Below the pieces are notes generated by a model, which made no database searches, was not told where the DNA came from, and worked only from the letters and a program-made list of their open reading frames with translations. 64,000 nt of DNA, from IMG/VR virus record IMGVR_UViG_3300044765_000092, positions 62,001 to 126,000 of that record. One strand, 5' to 3'. Position 1 is the first letter of the stretch. The number at the start of each line of letters is the position of its first letter. A program made the translations under genes and the position numbers. The stretch is from a virus. Of this stretch, positions 42,933-51,577 are shown in pieces.

Positions 42933-43415
42933 TTATGCTAGGAAGACGACTGGCATCGGTGACACCAGGATCTGAGTTGCGGTGATAGCTACCGCGAGTT
43001 GTTTGAGGAACAAAGCCCCGAGTGGAAGCGATTGTGTGAGCGTGCCGTTGGCGCCGACCACAACTGGAAGACCTGGAGCCCAGGCCCAATTCGAACTGGT
43101 CATCAGACTGAGTAGCCTGACCGACACAGGTGACCCAGCGGTAACAGTGTTGACTGCGATACCGATCGAGGTGTATCCGTGAGCCTGTGTCGTACAACTG
43201 GCGGGCACCACTCCACCAGCGACCACCGCGATTGGCTGACCGGCAGTGATTGGTGATAGCGCCGTGAACTGCTGAACGACACCAGATTCACCCGGAGCAC
43301 CGACGGCTGAGGTCTCGATCACCGATGGTGCAGCCACTGACGTAACAATCACCGAGTTCGAGGTCTGGACTACGACAGTGCTTTGAACGCTGGTTACTGT
43401 TGTGTCGTTACTCAT
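42933..43415 (-). CDS. Virion-type beta protein
   Basis: A 160-residue protein almost without charge, rich in Val, Thr, Ser and Ala. The middle contains ALSPITAGQPIAVVAGGVVP, SIGIAVNTVTAGSPVSVRLL and GLPVVVGANGTLTQ, a pattern like the DUF2190-type or capsid-decoration beta barrels. It overlaps the upstream gene by four bases. A structural role is inferred from composition and neighbours. Confidence 0.58.
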   Translation of the reverse strand: MSNDTTVTSVQSTVVVQTSNSVIVTSVAAPSVIETSAVGAPGESGVVQQFTALSPITAGQPIAVVAGGVVPASCTTQAHGYTSIGIAVNTVTAGSPVSVRLLSLMTSSNWAWAPGLPVVVGANGTLTQSLPLGALFLKQLAVAITATQILVSPMPVVFLA

Positions 43416-43783
43416 GGTGATGGAACATAGCTCAAGTTGGTGACTGCCGGACTGACGGTCACTGTGCCACTCATGATGCGTGTCACGTCACCTGACGGAG
43501 CAACCAAATCTACGTCGTACACCAGCGTAGGTGCTACGATCGCCGCTGATTGCGTTGACGTGATGACCAACGTAAACGTGCCACTCGGCCCGTCGATCAA
43601 CACACCACCATTTGCAGTAGTCAGATCAAGCAGAGGCACCGTGTCGGTGATAAGCGCTTTGAACTGACTACGTGCCGTGTAGTTGGTCAGGTCGACGATC
43701 GAACCATTGAGTTTCCAGGTGAACGCTTGTCGTAGCGTTGCTCCCTGATAGAGCGTGAAGTTGAAGGTTCCTGGACTAGTCAT
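43412..43783 (-). CDS. Baseplate/tail BppU-like protein
   Basis: A 123-residue protein reading FNFTLYQGATLRQAFTWKLN then VDLTNYTARSQFK and PSGTFTLVITSTQSAAI. This pattern (a strand, F.W..ng..dLtg.tar.q.r, then G.i.l.l.~~.ta.l) is common in phage baseplate or fibre-attachment domains. It probably links fibres or the baseplate. The match is to the general pattern only. Confidence 0.62.
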   Translation of the reverse strand: MTSPGTFNFTLYQGATLRQAFTWKLNGSIVDLTNYTARSQFKALITDTVPLLDLTTANGGVLIDGPSGTFTLVITSTQSAAIVAPTLVYDVDLVAPSGDVTRIMSGTVTVSPAVTNLSYVPSP

Positions 43784-43821
43784 GGTAGATCTCTGTTGTG
43801 GTTAGATTAGATCAGATCGGA

Positions 43822-45084
43822 TCAGCCGTTGATGATCCTCGTGACTTGACGCAGCTTCTGGTCGTCAAGGCCATATTGCTGCTTCAGGAACTCCAGCTCG
43901 TGAACATTGATTTGGTTGTCCTTAGCCAGATTAGCGAGCAGGAAGGTGACGGCCGGTTGTCCATCCACTGTCTTCTGTCGCATCTTGAGCTTGACCTTTG
44001 GTGCAGTCTTACGACCATCTGGTCCAACATCGGAGATGCCTGGCACATCGTTCATCAAGCTGCGCACTTCAAGGTACAGGGCTTTGAACGTGTTCTCGAC
44101 CACTGCTTCAGTCAGGTTCGGCATAAGCACGAAAGTCAGACTGCCCTCGTCAACTTGGATCTTGTTGATGCGCTTCGCCACACTGAACTTGCTCTTGGTG
44201 ATTGCCGCCGGATCCAGGTTATGAGGCAGCGTACCGATGTCGTTTGCCACGTTCTCCAGACTGAGCAACGCGCCAATTGCGTTGCTTGCCTGAGTCGCGT
44301 TCTTGACGTTCTTACCAGGACTGAACTTACCCGGAGTCGCGAACTCGTGCAGCACCGTCACATAGTACGCAGCATCAAGTTGAGCTTTGGTCTCGCCTGG
44401 ACGCAGGATACAGGTGAACACCAAGAAGAATTCCGGATGCACGTTACCTGCTTCGTCACGCAGATTCTTCAACTGAACCCACACCGTGAACGTCATGTGA
44501 CCTTCGATGTTTGTGGATGCAGCCGCTCGTGTCGTATAGCTGTCGTATTGCAGTTGATCACCAAGCAGTTCAAGCGTTTGGACAATCAGCTTCTTGAACG
44601 GCTTAGGTGCGTATTCCTTACCCACCTTTTCCAGGAAGTCGAGCGCCTTGCTGATCTGATCCTGAACACGCTTCTGCATGTCCTGGATGTTCTTTAGCAT
44701 CTGTTCGCTACCCTTGACGCCACGGAAGTTGACCGTCACAGAGTTGGACAGCGCTCGTAGCTGATCAAGCTTATCCCACAGACTGTTGACTACGTCAAAG
44801 TTGCGTTTCAACAGATCAAGGTTTGGTACCGAGAAGCTGTCGATGGTCGTCAGCTTGATCTTTGGATTGGCTGCCCGTGGAGTTATCTCAAACTCAAGCG
44901 ACGCAGCCTTCTGAAATGATTTTCCTGCCAGTCGTGCAAACTGCTTCTCGTACGATTGAAGCAAGCTCTCGTCCTGGTCCAGGTCCTCACCAATCGCATT
45001 GAGCATCTTCTCAACATCAACTAGCGAACGGAAGTTCGTTTCACTGATGGCAGAAGTGCTGATCACCAACCGTTTGAGTGCCAT
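43822..45084 (-). CDS. Unknown 420-residue protein in virion cluster
   Basis: A long helical protein with many leucines (LLKRNFDVVNSLWDKLDQLR, KNIQDMQKRVQDQISKALDF) and a beta middle (GHMTFTVWVQLKNLRDEAGN). The C-terminus resembles an EF-type helical tail (NQINVHELEFLKQQYGLDDQ). No family was recognised. The motif TAATTTGA lies 52 bases upstream of its start. Confidence 0.55.
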   Translation of the reverse strand: MALKRLVISTSAISETNFRSLVDVEKMLNAIGEDLDQDESLLQSYEKQFARLAGKSFQKAASLEFEITPRAANPKIKLTTIDSFSVPNLDLLKRNFDVVNSLWDKLDQLRALSNSVTVNFRGVKGSEQMLKNIQDMQKRVQDQISKALDFLEKVGKEYAPKPFKKLIVQTLELLGDQLQYDSYTTRAAASTNIEGHMTFTVWVQLKNLRDEAGNVHPEFFLVFTCILRPGETKAQLDAAYYVTVLHEFATPGKFSPGKNVKNATQASNAIGALLSLENVANDIGTLPHNLDPAAITKSKFSVAKRINKIQVDEGSLTFVLMPNLTEAVVENTFKALYLEVRSLMNDVPGISDVGPDGRKTAPKVKLKMRQKTVDGQPAVTFLLANLAKDNQINVHELEFLKQQYGLDDQKLRQVTRIING

Positions 45085-45135
45085 GATGGATCTGTAGTAT
45101 GTGTTGTAGTAGGATTGACCGTTTGGTCTACCCGT

Positions 45136-45143
45136 TCAAATTA
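45136..45143 (-). promoter_or_regulatory. TAATTTGA motif
   Basis: The motif lies 52 bases upstream of the start at 45084, on the same strand. Its first three bases overlap the stop codon of the upstream gene. Promoter function is inferred from recurrence. Confidence 0.35.
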
Positions 45144-46406
45144 TGCTGACTCTGGAGGTACGGCGTTGGACCGTGCAGGATTACTCGACTGTTGGGCTGT
45201 CCGATGTCGACGCGGAAGCACATTCGCCCATTCTTCTGGTTGAACAACGTGAGCGTTGCATTCCCAACCGTAGAAATTGCGATTACGATCCGACCACGGA
45301 GTTACGTCTTCAACCGAGAAGGCTTTGCCGAATACTGATTCGATGATCACGTCGCGTGCTTGAAGCACAGGCACCCGCGAACTGCAAACCAGCTGAACCG
45401 AGTTGGTCTTGTCGAGTTTTGCCCCATCCGCTGACTGCGCGAGCTTCGGAATGTCGACACGAATCGGATTGTTTGTCAAGTTGATCTGCAGTTCCAAGTG
45501 AGTGAAATACGTCAGCTCATCGAATTGCACACTAATAGTGTGCGACCGACCATCACACACAGAACGTAGCACATCCCACGAGTACGGAACTTGATCGACA
45601 AGCAATGTCTGTGGCGCAACCACATCCATGTTGTTCCACAGACGAATCGTGTCGATGTTGACACACCCAGAGGGCATCACTACGTTGAAATCAACTTGTG
45701 TGGCAAAGAATGCGTGTGGAACTTGATTTGCTTCGACCGTGCCATTGAGGACTGATATGTTGGCCCACTGAGTGGACAGACATTGACGCCACGCACCGAC
45801 CGGCGAGTAACCTCCGACAAAGCCGGTGCCCAAGCAGATCATGCAGCGACTGTCTGACAGATCGATGTTGTCAAACTGTTCGGTAATGTCGTCGAGCGAT
45901 ACAGCAGTTCCGGGTCCGTTTGCAGAATCAGAAATCGAGGTCTCGATATCCTTTGCATACGTGTCGGTAATGTCGGGACTTGCGTTGTCGAACACAAGCA
46001 CATCCTCGTCGTCGACTTCACCCCACTGCTGATCAGGTTGAATTGGTTCGGGGATGTTTCGCACGCCACGTAGATCCTCACGGGGTGGCACGCGCTCGGC
46101 ATACGGAGTAACGGTGAATTCCATGCCACCGGTCAACAGTTCGTTGATCTTACCGATGGGCAGCTTTCCGTCTTCGCCGAGTTGCGAAGTCAAGACCGAA
46201 CGGTGAGCTTGACAAGAACACGGGATACCGTGCGCAAGCCGCTTGTACAGAATCACTTCGTACCCGTTGGTCTGAATCGCATTGTCGTTCTTACGCTGCT
46301 GATACGCAGCGAGTTGACCGATCATGCGCTGAGCGATCGTTGTTGTACGATTGTTCTGCGGCAGGATCTGGTTGTTTGTCCGGCTAGGTGTCGTCTTGAT
46401 ACCCAT
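45141..46406 (-). CDS. Virion-type protein with Cys motifs
   Basis: A 421-residue protein. Start 46406 has GGAGGCACATCGC before it; an in-frame start at 46451 would overlap the shared motif and is rejected. It contains IPCSCQAHRS near residue 60 and RCMICLGTGFVGGYSPV near residue 190, a CxC and CxxC pair that may bind zinc. The second half has beta segments (SWDVLRSVCDGRSHTISVQF, THLELQINLTNNPIRVDIPK). It is the first gene of the virion cluster after the divergent region. The exact role is unknown. Confidence 0.6.
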   Translation of the reverse strand: MGIKTTPSRTNNQILPQNNRTTTIAQRMIGQLAAYQQRKNDNAIQTNGYEVILYKRLAHGIPCSCQAHRSVLTSQLGEDGKLPIGKINELLTGGMEFTVTPYAERVPPREDLRGVRNIPEPIQPDQQWGEVDDEDVLVFDNASPDITDTYAKDIETSISDSANGPGTAVSLDDITEQFDNIDLSDSRCMICLGTGFVGGYSPVGAWRQCLSTQWANISVLNGTVEANQVPHAFFATQVDFNVVMPSGCVNIDTIRLWNNMDVVAPQTLLVDQVPYSWDVLRSVCDGRSHTISVQFDELTYFTHLELQINLTNNPIRVDIPKLAQSADGAKLDKTNSVQLVCSSRVPVLQARDVIIESVFGKAFSVEDVTPWSDRNRNFYGWECNAHVVQPEEWANVLPRRHRTAQQSSNPARSNAVPPESA

Positions 46407-46428
46407 GCGATGTGCCTCCACACGCGAG

Positions 46429-46436
46429 TAATTTGA
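46429..46436 (+). promoter_or_regulatory. TAATTTGA motif facing the plus-strand block
   Basis: This copy lies on the plus strand 45 bases upstream of the start at 46481 and forms an inverted pair with the copy at 46452-46459. The two could drive divergent transcription. Confidence 0.4.
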
Positions 46437-46444
46437 GTGCGATA

Positions 46445-46465
46445 GATGCAATCAAATTAACCGGA
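46445..46465 (-). promoter_or_regulatory. Candidate phage promoter motif
   Basis: The same 21-base block as at 1655-1675, with two different bases. It ends 39 bases upstream of the minus-strand start at 46406. The shared 15-base core is identical. Confidence 0.5.
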
Positions 46466-46480
46466 CAGGATGTAAATTCA

Positions 46481-47083
46481 ATGGTGAGAAAGACAATCTT
46501 CGCCCATGATCCAGGCACCAGATCGTACGGATACGCGATCGTGGTGATAGAACGTGATGGTCGAGGCAAGCTCCGGGCTCAGGTAGTTGAGAACGGGCTG
46601 TGTCCGTCGACTATCGTGAACCTCAAGAACCCAAAGGTAATGACGGCCGAACACCGAGCTTACGGTCAGTGGTTGTATCAAGTAATGTCGCGCCATAAGA
46701 TTGACGCGATCTCAGCTGAACGATACATGACACGTGGGATCAAAGGCCCGACAGTCGAGGCCGTGAACATGATGATCGGAACACTATTGTGTGCCGGAGC
46801 AACGTTTGGAATCCCAGTCAAGGTTATGCCCGCGGCTACGTGGAAGAACGCAGTGCGTCGTAGCGGAATTGAATTGGCTACGATGTACAAAGCAGTGAGA
46901 GTAACGCCTCACCAACTAGATAGTTCACTTCAGGGGATTTATACCGGCTGCTCAGGATTCCGCGTGAAAGACTACGGTGACCTAAACTTGCGGTCGATCG
47001 CACGATCGCTAGTGAAGCAGATCGATGCGAGTTCAACCAACCGATTGATTAACAGAAAGACGATTGATGTTCTGTCCTCTTGA
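46481..47083 (+). CDS. RuvC-like Holliday junction resolvase
   Basis: A 200-residue protein on the plus strand. Start 46481 has AGGA nine bases before it; a longer frame from 46412 lies over the divergent promoter region and is rejected. The N-terminus TIFAHDPGTRSYGYAIVVIE matches RuvC (GIDPGSRVTGYG), and AISAERYMTRG matches the second catalytic segment. KDYGDLNLRSIARSLVK near the end is the likely third acid region. It would cut junctions or branched DNA during recombination and before packaging. It heads a three-gene plus-strand operon. Confidence 0.8.
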   Translation: MVRKTIFAHDPGTRSYGYAIVVIERDGRGKLRAQVVENGLCPSTIVNLKNPKVMTAEHRAYGQWLYQVMSRHKIDAISAERYMTRGIKGPTVEAVNMMIGTLLCAGATFGIPVKVMPAATWKNAVRRSGIELATMYKAVRVTPHQLDSSLQGIYTGCSGFRVKDYGDLNLRSIARSLVKQIDASSTNRLINRKTIDVLSS

Positions 47084-47531
47084 GCTCATAGAACTGAAGA
47101 CTGAACTGTGTCCGGCACGGAGCTGCATGTACAAGACATCCGTCGGTCAGTGCGCGCACGACCAATTGACAGATCCTGGTGTCGATGTGCAAGACATTGC
47201 GACTGCACGTGGACAGAAAGTGTACATCATCCGTCAGTTAGCTGCACAAGCGAAACAGAGTGTGCAGGCCGGAATTGTGATCGACAAGTATTCGTCGTTC
47301 GTACGAGAGAGCTGGCCAACAAAGACAGGTCAAACTGTAAATGCGAAGGCAACAACGGTCGATGAGAAAGAACAACACGAGTCAACCGTTCTCCGCAAAG
47401 TTTTTGGACTGTCTGCCGAACAACAAGCTCTCTTCTGGGATACCGAACGGTACGAAGGGTGGCGGACCAGAAACTCAGTAAGTCTGTCGTTGACGGAACT
47501 GCGACAGGCGCTATTGACAGCCAAACTCTGA
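47067..47531 (+). CDS. Cys-containing protein
   Basis: A 154-residue protein. The ATG at 47067 overlaps the end of the RuvC-like gene by 17 bases. The first 35 residues hold Cys residues (MFCPLELIEL, ELCPARSCMYKTSVGQCAHD), suggesting a metal site. The rest is helical and polar. No family was recognised. Confidence 0.55.
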   Translation: MFCPLELIELKTELCPARSCMYKTSVGQCAHDQLTDPGVDVQDIATARGQKVYIIRQLAAQAKQSVQAGIVIDKYSSFVRESWPTKTGQTVNAKATTVDEKEQHESTVLRKVFGLSAEQQALFWDTERYEGWRTRNSVSLSLTELRQALLTAKL

Positions 47532-47554
47532 ACCGGAAAAGTATTCACTACATC

Positions 47555-48247
47555 ATGGCAACTGTTAGCAAAACTCATTCGTCGGCCACAGCCACACGTC
47601 GGATTCGCAAGTGGACAACCCTTGACGAGCTGGAACAAGAAGACAAGGGTCGTGTCTTCGTCATCAATAACTCTGAAGGCGCGCAGCGCGGGATGATCCT
47701 GATCCCGGTGCAGAAGCAGAACGGCAAGTCCGAGCTGGTGCGCGTTCCAAAGACCTACATTCCTGTTGACCTGACTCAACAGATCACCAAGAAAGCTCTG
47801 CTCGAGAGCTCGGAGTTTCGACGCACGGTCATGCGTGGTCTCATTCAGCTGGTGAGCAGCGAATACGCGACCTATGTGCTGTCGACCGAGGAAGGCAAAG
47901 CTGAGAAGCAGCGCATCGACAACGAGATGAAGGCTGCTCAACAAAGCGTGTTGGCCGCAACCACAATGGAAACGGATGGCAAGCCAGCGAAAGACGACGA
48001 TGACGGATTTGTCGAAGTCGAGGACGTCAAGGCCGAACTCAAGACCAAGGCGGTGCAGACAGCTACTGCAGACCAGAAGGTCAAGCAAATGTGTGCTGAC
48101 GCAGTCCACGAAGAGTGGGATCAGCTCAAGATTGTCAACTGGATGCGCAGCTATGGCAAGATGACAACGGCTGATCTCAGGTACGTGAATCAGCGTCTAG
48201 GCGACAAACCCAAGGTTGCCAAGTTCATGAAGAGCTTGGCTCAGTAA
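47555..48247 (+). CDS. Phage protein of unknown function
   Basis: A 230-residue protein starting MATVSKTHSSATATRRIRKW then TTLDELEQEDKGRVFVIN. The start at 47555 is chosen because the upstream open part to 47459 lies within the preceding gene. The N-terminal domain looks beta-rich; the end is helical with an acidic linker (KPAKDDDDGFVEVEDVKAEL). No family name can be given. It ends 17 bases before a strong terminator. Confidence 0.6.
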   Translation: MATVSKTHSSATATRRIRKWTTLDELEQEDKGRVFVINNSEGAQRGMILIPVQKQNGKSELVRVPKTYIPVDLTQQITKKALLESSEFRRTVMRGLIQLVSSEYATYVLSTEEGKAEKQRIDNEMKAAQQSVLAATTMETDGKPAKDDDDGFVEVEDVKAELKTKAVQTATADQKVKQMCADAVHEEWDQLKIVNWMRSYGKMTTADLRYVNQRLGDKPKVAKFMKSLAQ

Positions 48248-48264
48248 GCGAATCCACCAAGTCA

Positions 48265-48303
48265 AAAGGGGGCGTGTCCGCAAGGACACGCCCCCTTTCT
48301 TTT
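48265..48303. terminator. Strong bidirectional terminator
   Basis: The stem GGGGGCGTGTCC (48268-48279) pairs with GGACACGCCCCC (48284-48295) around a GCAA tetraloop. It is followed by TTTCTTTT on the plus strand and TTTTGAC on the minus strand. It ends the plus-strand block and faces the minus-strand gene at 48325-48594, so it serves converging transcripts. Confidence 0.88.
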
Positions 48304-48324
48304 GGGCTGACGAATTGTTCGTGC

Positions 48325-48594
48325 TCAGTTGGTGAGGTCAGTGAGGTTGCGGCGCTGAGCTTCAGCCCGAACCATCGCCAGATGTGCTCGAAGCTGTTCA
48401 TCGGACATGGACGCTGTGTCAGCACCATTGATCGTTGCCTGGGCAAAGCCAAGCATGTACGCTCCGTTGAGCGCAGCGCAATAGAACGCGGCGTTCTCGG
48501 TCGATTCGGTCTCGAAATCGACCGCAGGTCCCTTGACCTGATAGTTTTTGTGCACGATGTATGGCTGATGATCAGTCAACTTAATGGTTGGCAT
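48325..48594 (-). CDS. Unknown 89-residue protein
   Basis: Start 48594 opens MPTIKLTDHQPYIVHKNYQV; the longer frame to 48672 lies within the upstream gene. It contains a helical end (SMSDEQLRAHLAMVRAEAQR). No family was recognised. It overlaps the upstream gene by 14 bases. Confidence 0.5.
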   Translation of the reverse strand: MPTIKLTDHQPYIVHKNYQVKGPAVDFETESTENAAFYCAALNGAYMLGFAQATINGADTASMSDEQLRAHLAMVRAEAQRRNLTDLTN

Positions 48595-48811
48595 GGTCTT
48601 GGTTCTCCTGTTGTTTGACCCTGGTCTTCTGCACTTGCACTTGAATCTTCTCCAAGAAACGCCGTTGCACATATACTACCCGACCGCCCGTCAGGCCATT
48701 TCTGGGATCAGGCACAAGTTCCACGACTGGGACCAACGGTTCTAGATACGTGGTCGGCACTCCTATGTCGCATAGTGGACACAGTTTAACGGGTGGTCGA
48801 TCAGTCTTCAC
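48581..48811 (-). CDS. Small Cys protein
   Basis: A 76-residue protein with KLCPLCDIGVP near the N-terminus, one CxxC pair, and a basic Gln-rich end (RRFLEKIQVQVQKTRVKQQ). It overlaps both neighbours. Function unknown. Confidence 0.5.
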   Translation of the reverse strand: MKTDRPPVKLCPLCDIGVPTTYLEPLVPVVELVPDPRNGLTGGRVVYVQRRFLEKIQVQVQKTRVKQQENQDHANH

Positions 48812-49103
48812 GCTCTACTCCATCGTCTTCGGCGTCCACAACTTCGGGGCGCGGACGACGTTCAGCATCATTGACCTCCACAGAACGTAGTTTGGTTCGC
48901 AGCAGATGACGCGCCGAGTACGCCGACTCGATGTATCCGCGACGAAACGGGAAGTTCCGCCCGTACTTTGCACGCAATGACTTGCATGCTGCTCGATACA
49001 CTTTGATCATCTGCGTGGCTGCGGACACCGCACCGTCAACACCGTCACGCTGACGGTAGAATTCAAGACGCTGAGCTTCATAGTCAGGGTTCAGCATTGT
49101 CAA
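48801..49103 (-). CDS. Unknown basic/acidic protein
   Basis: A 100-residue protein with an aromatic/basic middle (KSLRAKYGRNFPFRRGYIES) and an acidic tail (EVVDAEDDGVERED). It overlaps the upstream gene by four bases. No family was recognised. Confidence 0.5.
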   Translation of the reverse strand: MTMLNPDYEAQRLEFYRQRDGVDGAVSAATQMIKVYRAACKSLRAKYGRNFPFRRGYIESAYSARHLLRTKLRSVEVNDAERRPRPEVVDAEDDGVERED

Positions 49104-49678
49104 GCTCCCATCAGTGGACCCGCAATCGCCAACACTGGATCTGGCATGTCGTCCGCTAGGTCAAGAACCAAATGAGCAGGCCACTTGACGGGCCGACCGA
49201 TGGTCTTTCCTTCGTTGAGCGCCTTGTAGTTGCGATATCGCACCCACGACCAGTAGTTATCGGCGTAGCCTTTGTGATCGCGTTCACGACGGGCCTTGTC
49301 CTCACGTTCCGACCTAAGCCACCACTTGTGATGGCCAAAGGCCCATGCCAGCTTGCGGCTGGACACGTTGATGTTTCGCCGGGCCCGAAGAAAGAGGTTC
49401 TGCCTGCCGTTGCTGGTCTTCAGGTCGTAAGGTATGTTGGGCATCCGCATACACTTGCGATACAGGTAGCCAGCCTTGATCTCCAGTGGTGGTCGACCTA
49501 ACGACTCCCACACATAGTAGGAAGGTTCGTCCTCGTCCAGGAGTTCGACCTTCACGTACTTGTTGCCGTCGTACCCAACGACTTTGACGTGACGAATCGG
49601 TGCCAGTTGACCCGGCACGTCACCGAGCTCGTCGAACGGATAGTCGGTCCACCCGGTGACGCGTTTGCACTTTTTCAT
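49100..49678 (-). CDS. Unknown 192-residue protein
   Basis: Start 49678 opens MKKCKRVTGWTDYPFDELGD. The longer frame to 49750 lies in the neighbour and is rejected. The protein is rich in Trp, Arg and Tyr (HHKWWLRSEREDKARRER, ADNYWSWVRYRNYKALNEGK), suggestive of nucleic-acid binding. No family was recognised. Confidence 0.5.
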   Translation of the reverse strand: MKKCKRVTGWTDYPFDELGDVPGQLAPIRHVKVVGYDGNKYVKVELLDEDEPSYYVWESLGRPPLEIKAGYLYRKCMRMPNIPYDLKTSNGRQNLFLRARRNINVSSRKLAWAFGHHKWWLRSEREDKARRERDHKGYADNYWSWVRYRNYKALNEGKTIGRPVKWPAHLVLDLADDMPDPVLAIAGPLMGA

Positions 49679-49679
49679 C

Positions 49680-50264
49680 TCAGTCCTCCAGGTCCACGAC
49701 ATCAGCCAGCTTGGCCGCGTAGGCCACGAGCAGCTTCTTGACCGAATCACGGTTCAGGCATTCGTTGCCGCACACCCAGCCCGTGCCATCGTCCTTCGGA
49801 CGAACACTCAGCTGACCAAAGCCGACGCCCGACCAACTCCAGCTGAAGTGGATTTTCGCGGCCATGACGTCGTGGGCTGTAACCTGCGGCTCAAACTTCA
49901 TTGGTTCGGGCGTCAGGCCAGCCCGATGGACTTCGAGTTGGATGGCCCAACGGTAGAAGGCCTGACAGTAGTCTTCCACCTGTTGACGCGACCAGACTGG
50001 GGTTTTGGCCCCAAGGCCACGCGCTACGTCTGTTACTTCGAACACCGGCTCCGGCATCCGCGGCTTGAGCAACGGACCACGCTGCTCTTCCATGTTGTGG
50101 GCTGCCAACGCGATCTCCTGAAGATTGCGCATCTGCTGTGCCAGCTCTTCCAGCCAGATCTGGCATTCGGTCGTCAGGGCTTCGGCCCCGACCACTTCGA
50201 CAAAGCGTTCGACCAGACGAGGCAGAATGAACTTCGTGTGGGAAGTGGATTGATCGTTGTTCAT
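49680..50264 (-). CDS. Unknown 194-residue protein
   Basis: The N-terminal half is helical (TECQIWLEELAQQMRNLQEI); the C-terminal half has beta segments and GWVCGNECLNRDSV. The stop lies one base before the start of the next gene. No family was recognised. Confidence 0.5.
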   Translation of the reverse strand: MNNDQSTSHTKFILPRLVERFVEVVGAEALTTECQIWLEELAQQMRNLQEIALAAHNMEEQRGPLLKPRMPEPVFEVTDVARGLGAKTPVWSRQQVEDYCQAFYRWAIQLEVHRAGLTPEPMKFEPQVTAHDVMAAKIHFSWSWSGVGFGQLSVRPKDDGTGWVCGNECLNRDSVKKLLVAYAAKLADVVDLED

Positions 50265-50291
50265 ACGTTTCTCCTTGAGGGCGGAGTTGAG

Positions 50292-50498
50292 TTAGTCGGG
50301 TGAGGGCCCGATGTCAACGGTTTCGAGCTTGATAACCTCGATCGGCGTAGGGTCGTCCCAATCTGTTCTAGCAGTCATCACTTCGGGTTCGAGCCTTATT
50401 TCATAGAGCTCATTGAAGTGACCGACGACGCCAACAGGTTTCCTGAGATCGTTTGGATTCTGTGACCGGAGCCAGCGAAGCAAGTCGTATCCAGTCAT
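50292..50498 (-). CDS. Unknown 68-residue protein
   Basis: Start 50498 opens MTGYDLLRWLRSQNPNDLRK. A longer frame exists but is not needed. It ends in a run of acidic residues and VDIGPSPD. No family was recognised. Confidence 0.45.
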   Translation of the reverse strand: MTGYDLLRWLRSQNPNDLRKPVGVVGHFNELYEIRLEPEVMTARTDWDDPTPIEVIKLETVDIGPSPD

Positions 50499-50505
50499 AC
50501 GGACC

Positions 50506-50631
50506 TCAGTCGTCCAGATCGAACAGGAGGAAGGCCAGAAAACCAAGGACGGTACGTACTCCGTAGACGAGGCCTTCGCCAAGGAGGACAATACTGTCGC
50601 TCCACTCCTCAGCCGTTGGAAGCAGTTTCAT
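50506..50631 (-). CDS. 41-residue membrane peptide
   Basis: Start 50631 opens MKLLPTAEEWSDSIVLLGEG and is followed by a hydrophobic helix (LVYGVRTVLGFLAFLLFDLD). It overlaps the upstream gene by 23 bases. It may be a small membrane protein; evidence is slim. Confidence 0.4.
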   Translation of the reverse strand: MKLLPTAEEWSDSIVLLGEGLVYGVRTVLGFLAFLLFDLDD

Positions 50632-51577
50632 CGTTTGCTCCTTGTTCGTTGACGTAGTGTGGCAGCAACAAGGTTGCGAGCTTGGCGAGTGCGAACTCGT
50701 TGAAGTAGGCCGAACCATCGGTTGCACACGTGACGCCACAGTCTTTCAGGGCCCATCGCAGTGCGTCGCCCGGTCCTGGACACTGGTTCCTGGTCTTGGC
50801 CTCGGTAGCTTTGATCTCGTCGGGTGTCGGCGTATGCACTCGTACGTGCTTCGGGTTGTTTCCCAAGTCACAGCCGGGTTCCCATTTGCCAGGACACTTG
50901 TCAGCTGGTCGGTCCTTGCAGGCGCACAGCGCCTGTAGATCGGCTGTAGGTTGAGCGTCCGAGTAAACTGGAATGTGCTTGATACCCTGTTCCTCCCAGC
51001 GCCGCCTCGTTTCCGCCTTGCGGGTCAGGGTGTCTTGGCCACGAACCCAGCCGAATGGTATGCGGTTCGGGGTTTGCACCGGGTGACCGATGGGGAAGGC
51101 GGCACGAAACGCTTCACGCGCTGCTTCAATTCCTTGCAGTCCGTCATGAGCGCGTCCGTAGGCCATCACCGCGCGGTCGATCTGCTCATCCGTCAGTCCC
51201 TGCGCCACCGCCTCTGCTGCCCCCTGCTGCGCCACGGGAGGGCGGGCGGCGAGAAGGTCGTGGACAGCGCCGAACGCTCGGCGAGCCGACACATGCCTCG
51301 GTCTGCGATCTTCCGGCAGGTCGTCGGAACATTGAATCTCGCCACGGATCAAGGCCCGTATCGCATCAGCGAGCAATTCCTCACGGTCGGCCGCCACCGG
51401 CTCGGCCTGCGGCTGGGCTGTGTGAACAGTGTATAGAGCTTCTCGCGTGAGGTTGTCCGCTAACTCGTAGAGCCTGACCTGAAGTGGGTCACAGTCGGCT
51501 ACGTTTGGCATGCGATCCGCGATCTTTTTCAACTCAGCCGCCAGCGCCTCGGCCGTCTTGGTGGTGGTGTCGGTCAC
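50609..51577 (-). CDS. Mosaic host-like protein
   Basis: A 322-residue protein. The region EAVAQGLTDEQIDRAVMAYG and the repeated QAEPVA blocks are typical of mosaic proteins in phages and prophages of beta- and gammaproteobacteria. The C-terminal part contains Cys residues (ALCACKDRPADKCPGKWEPGC). A 22-base DNA block (51187-51208) is repeated exactly in the neighbouring gene at 51744-51765 and encodes the same VAQGLTD peptide. The function is unknown. Confidence 0.55.
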   Translation of the reverse strand: MTDTTTKTAEALAAELKKIADRMPNVADCDPLQVRLYELADNLTREALYTVHTAQPQAEPVAADREELLADAIRALIRGEIQCSDDLPEDRRPRHVSARRAFGAVHDLLAARPPVAQQGAAEAVAQGLTDEQIDRAVMAYGRAHDGLQGIEAAREAFRAAFPIGHPVQTPNRIPFGWVRGQDTLTRKAETRRRWEEQGIKHIPVYSDAQPTADLQALCACKDRPADKCPGKWEPGCDLGNNPKHVRVHTPTPDEIKATEAKTRNQCPGPGDALRWALKDCGVTCATDGSAYFNEFALAKLATLLLPHYVNEQGANDETASNG

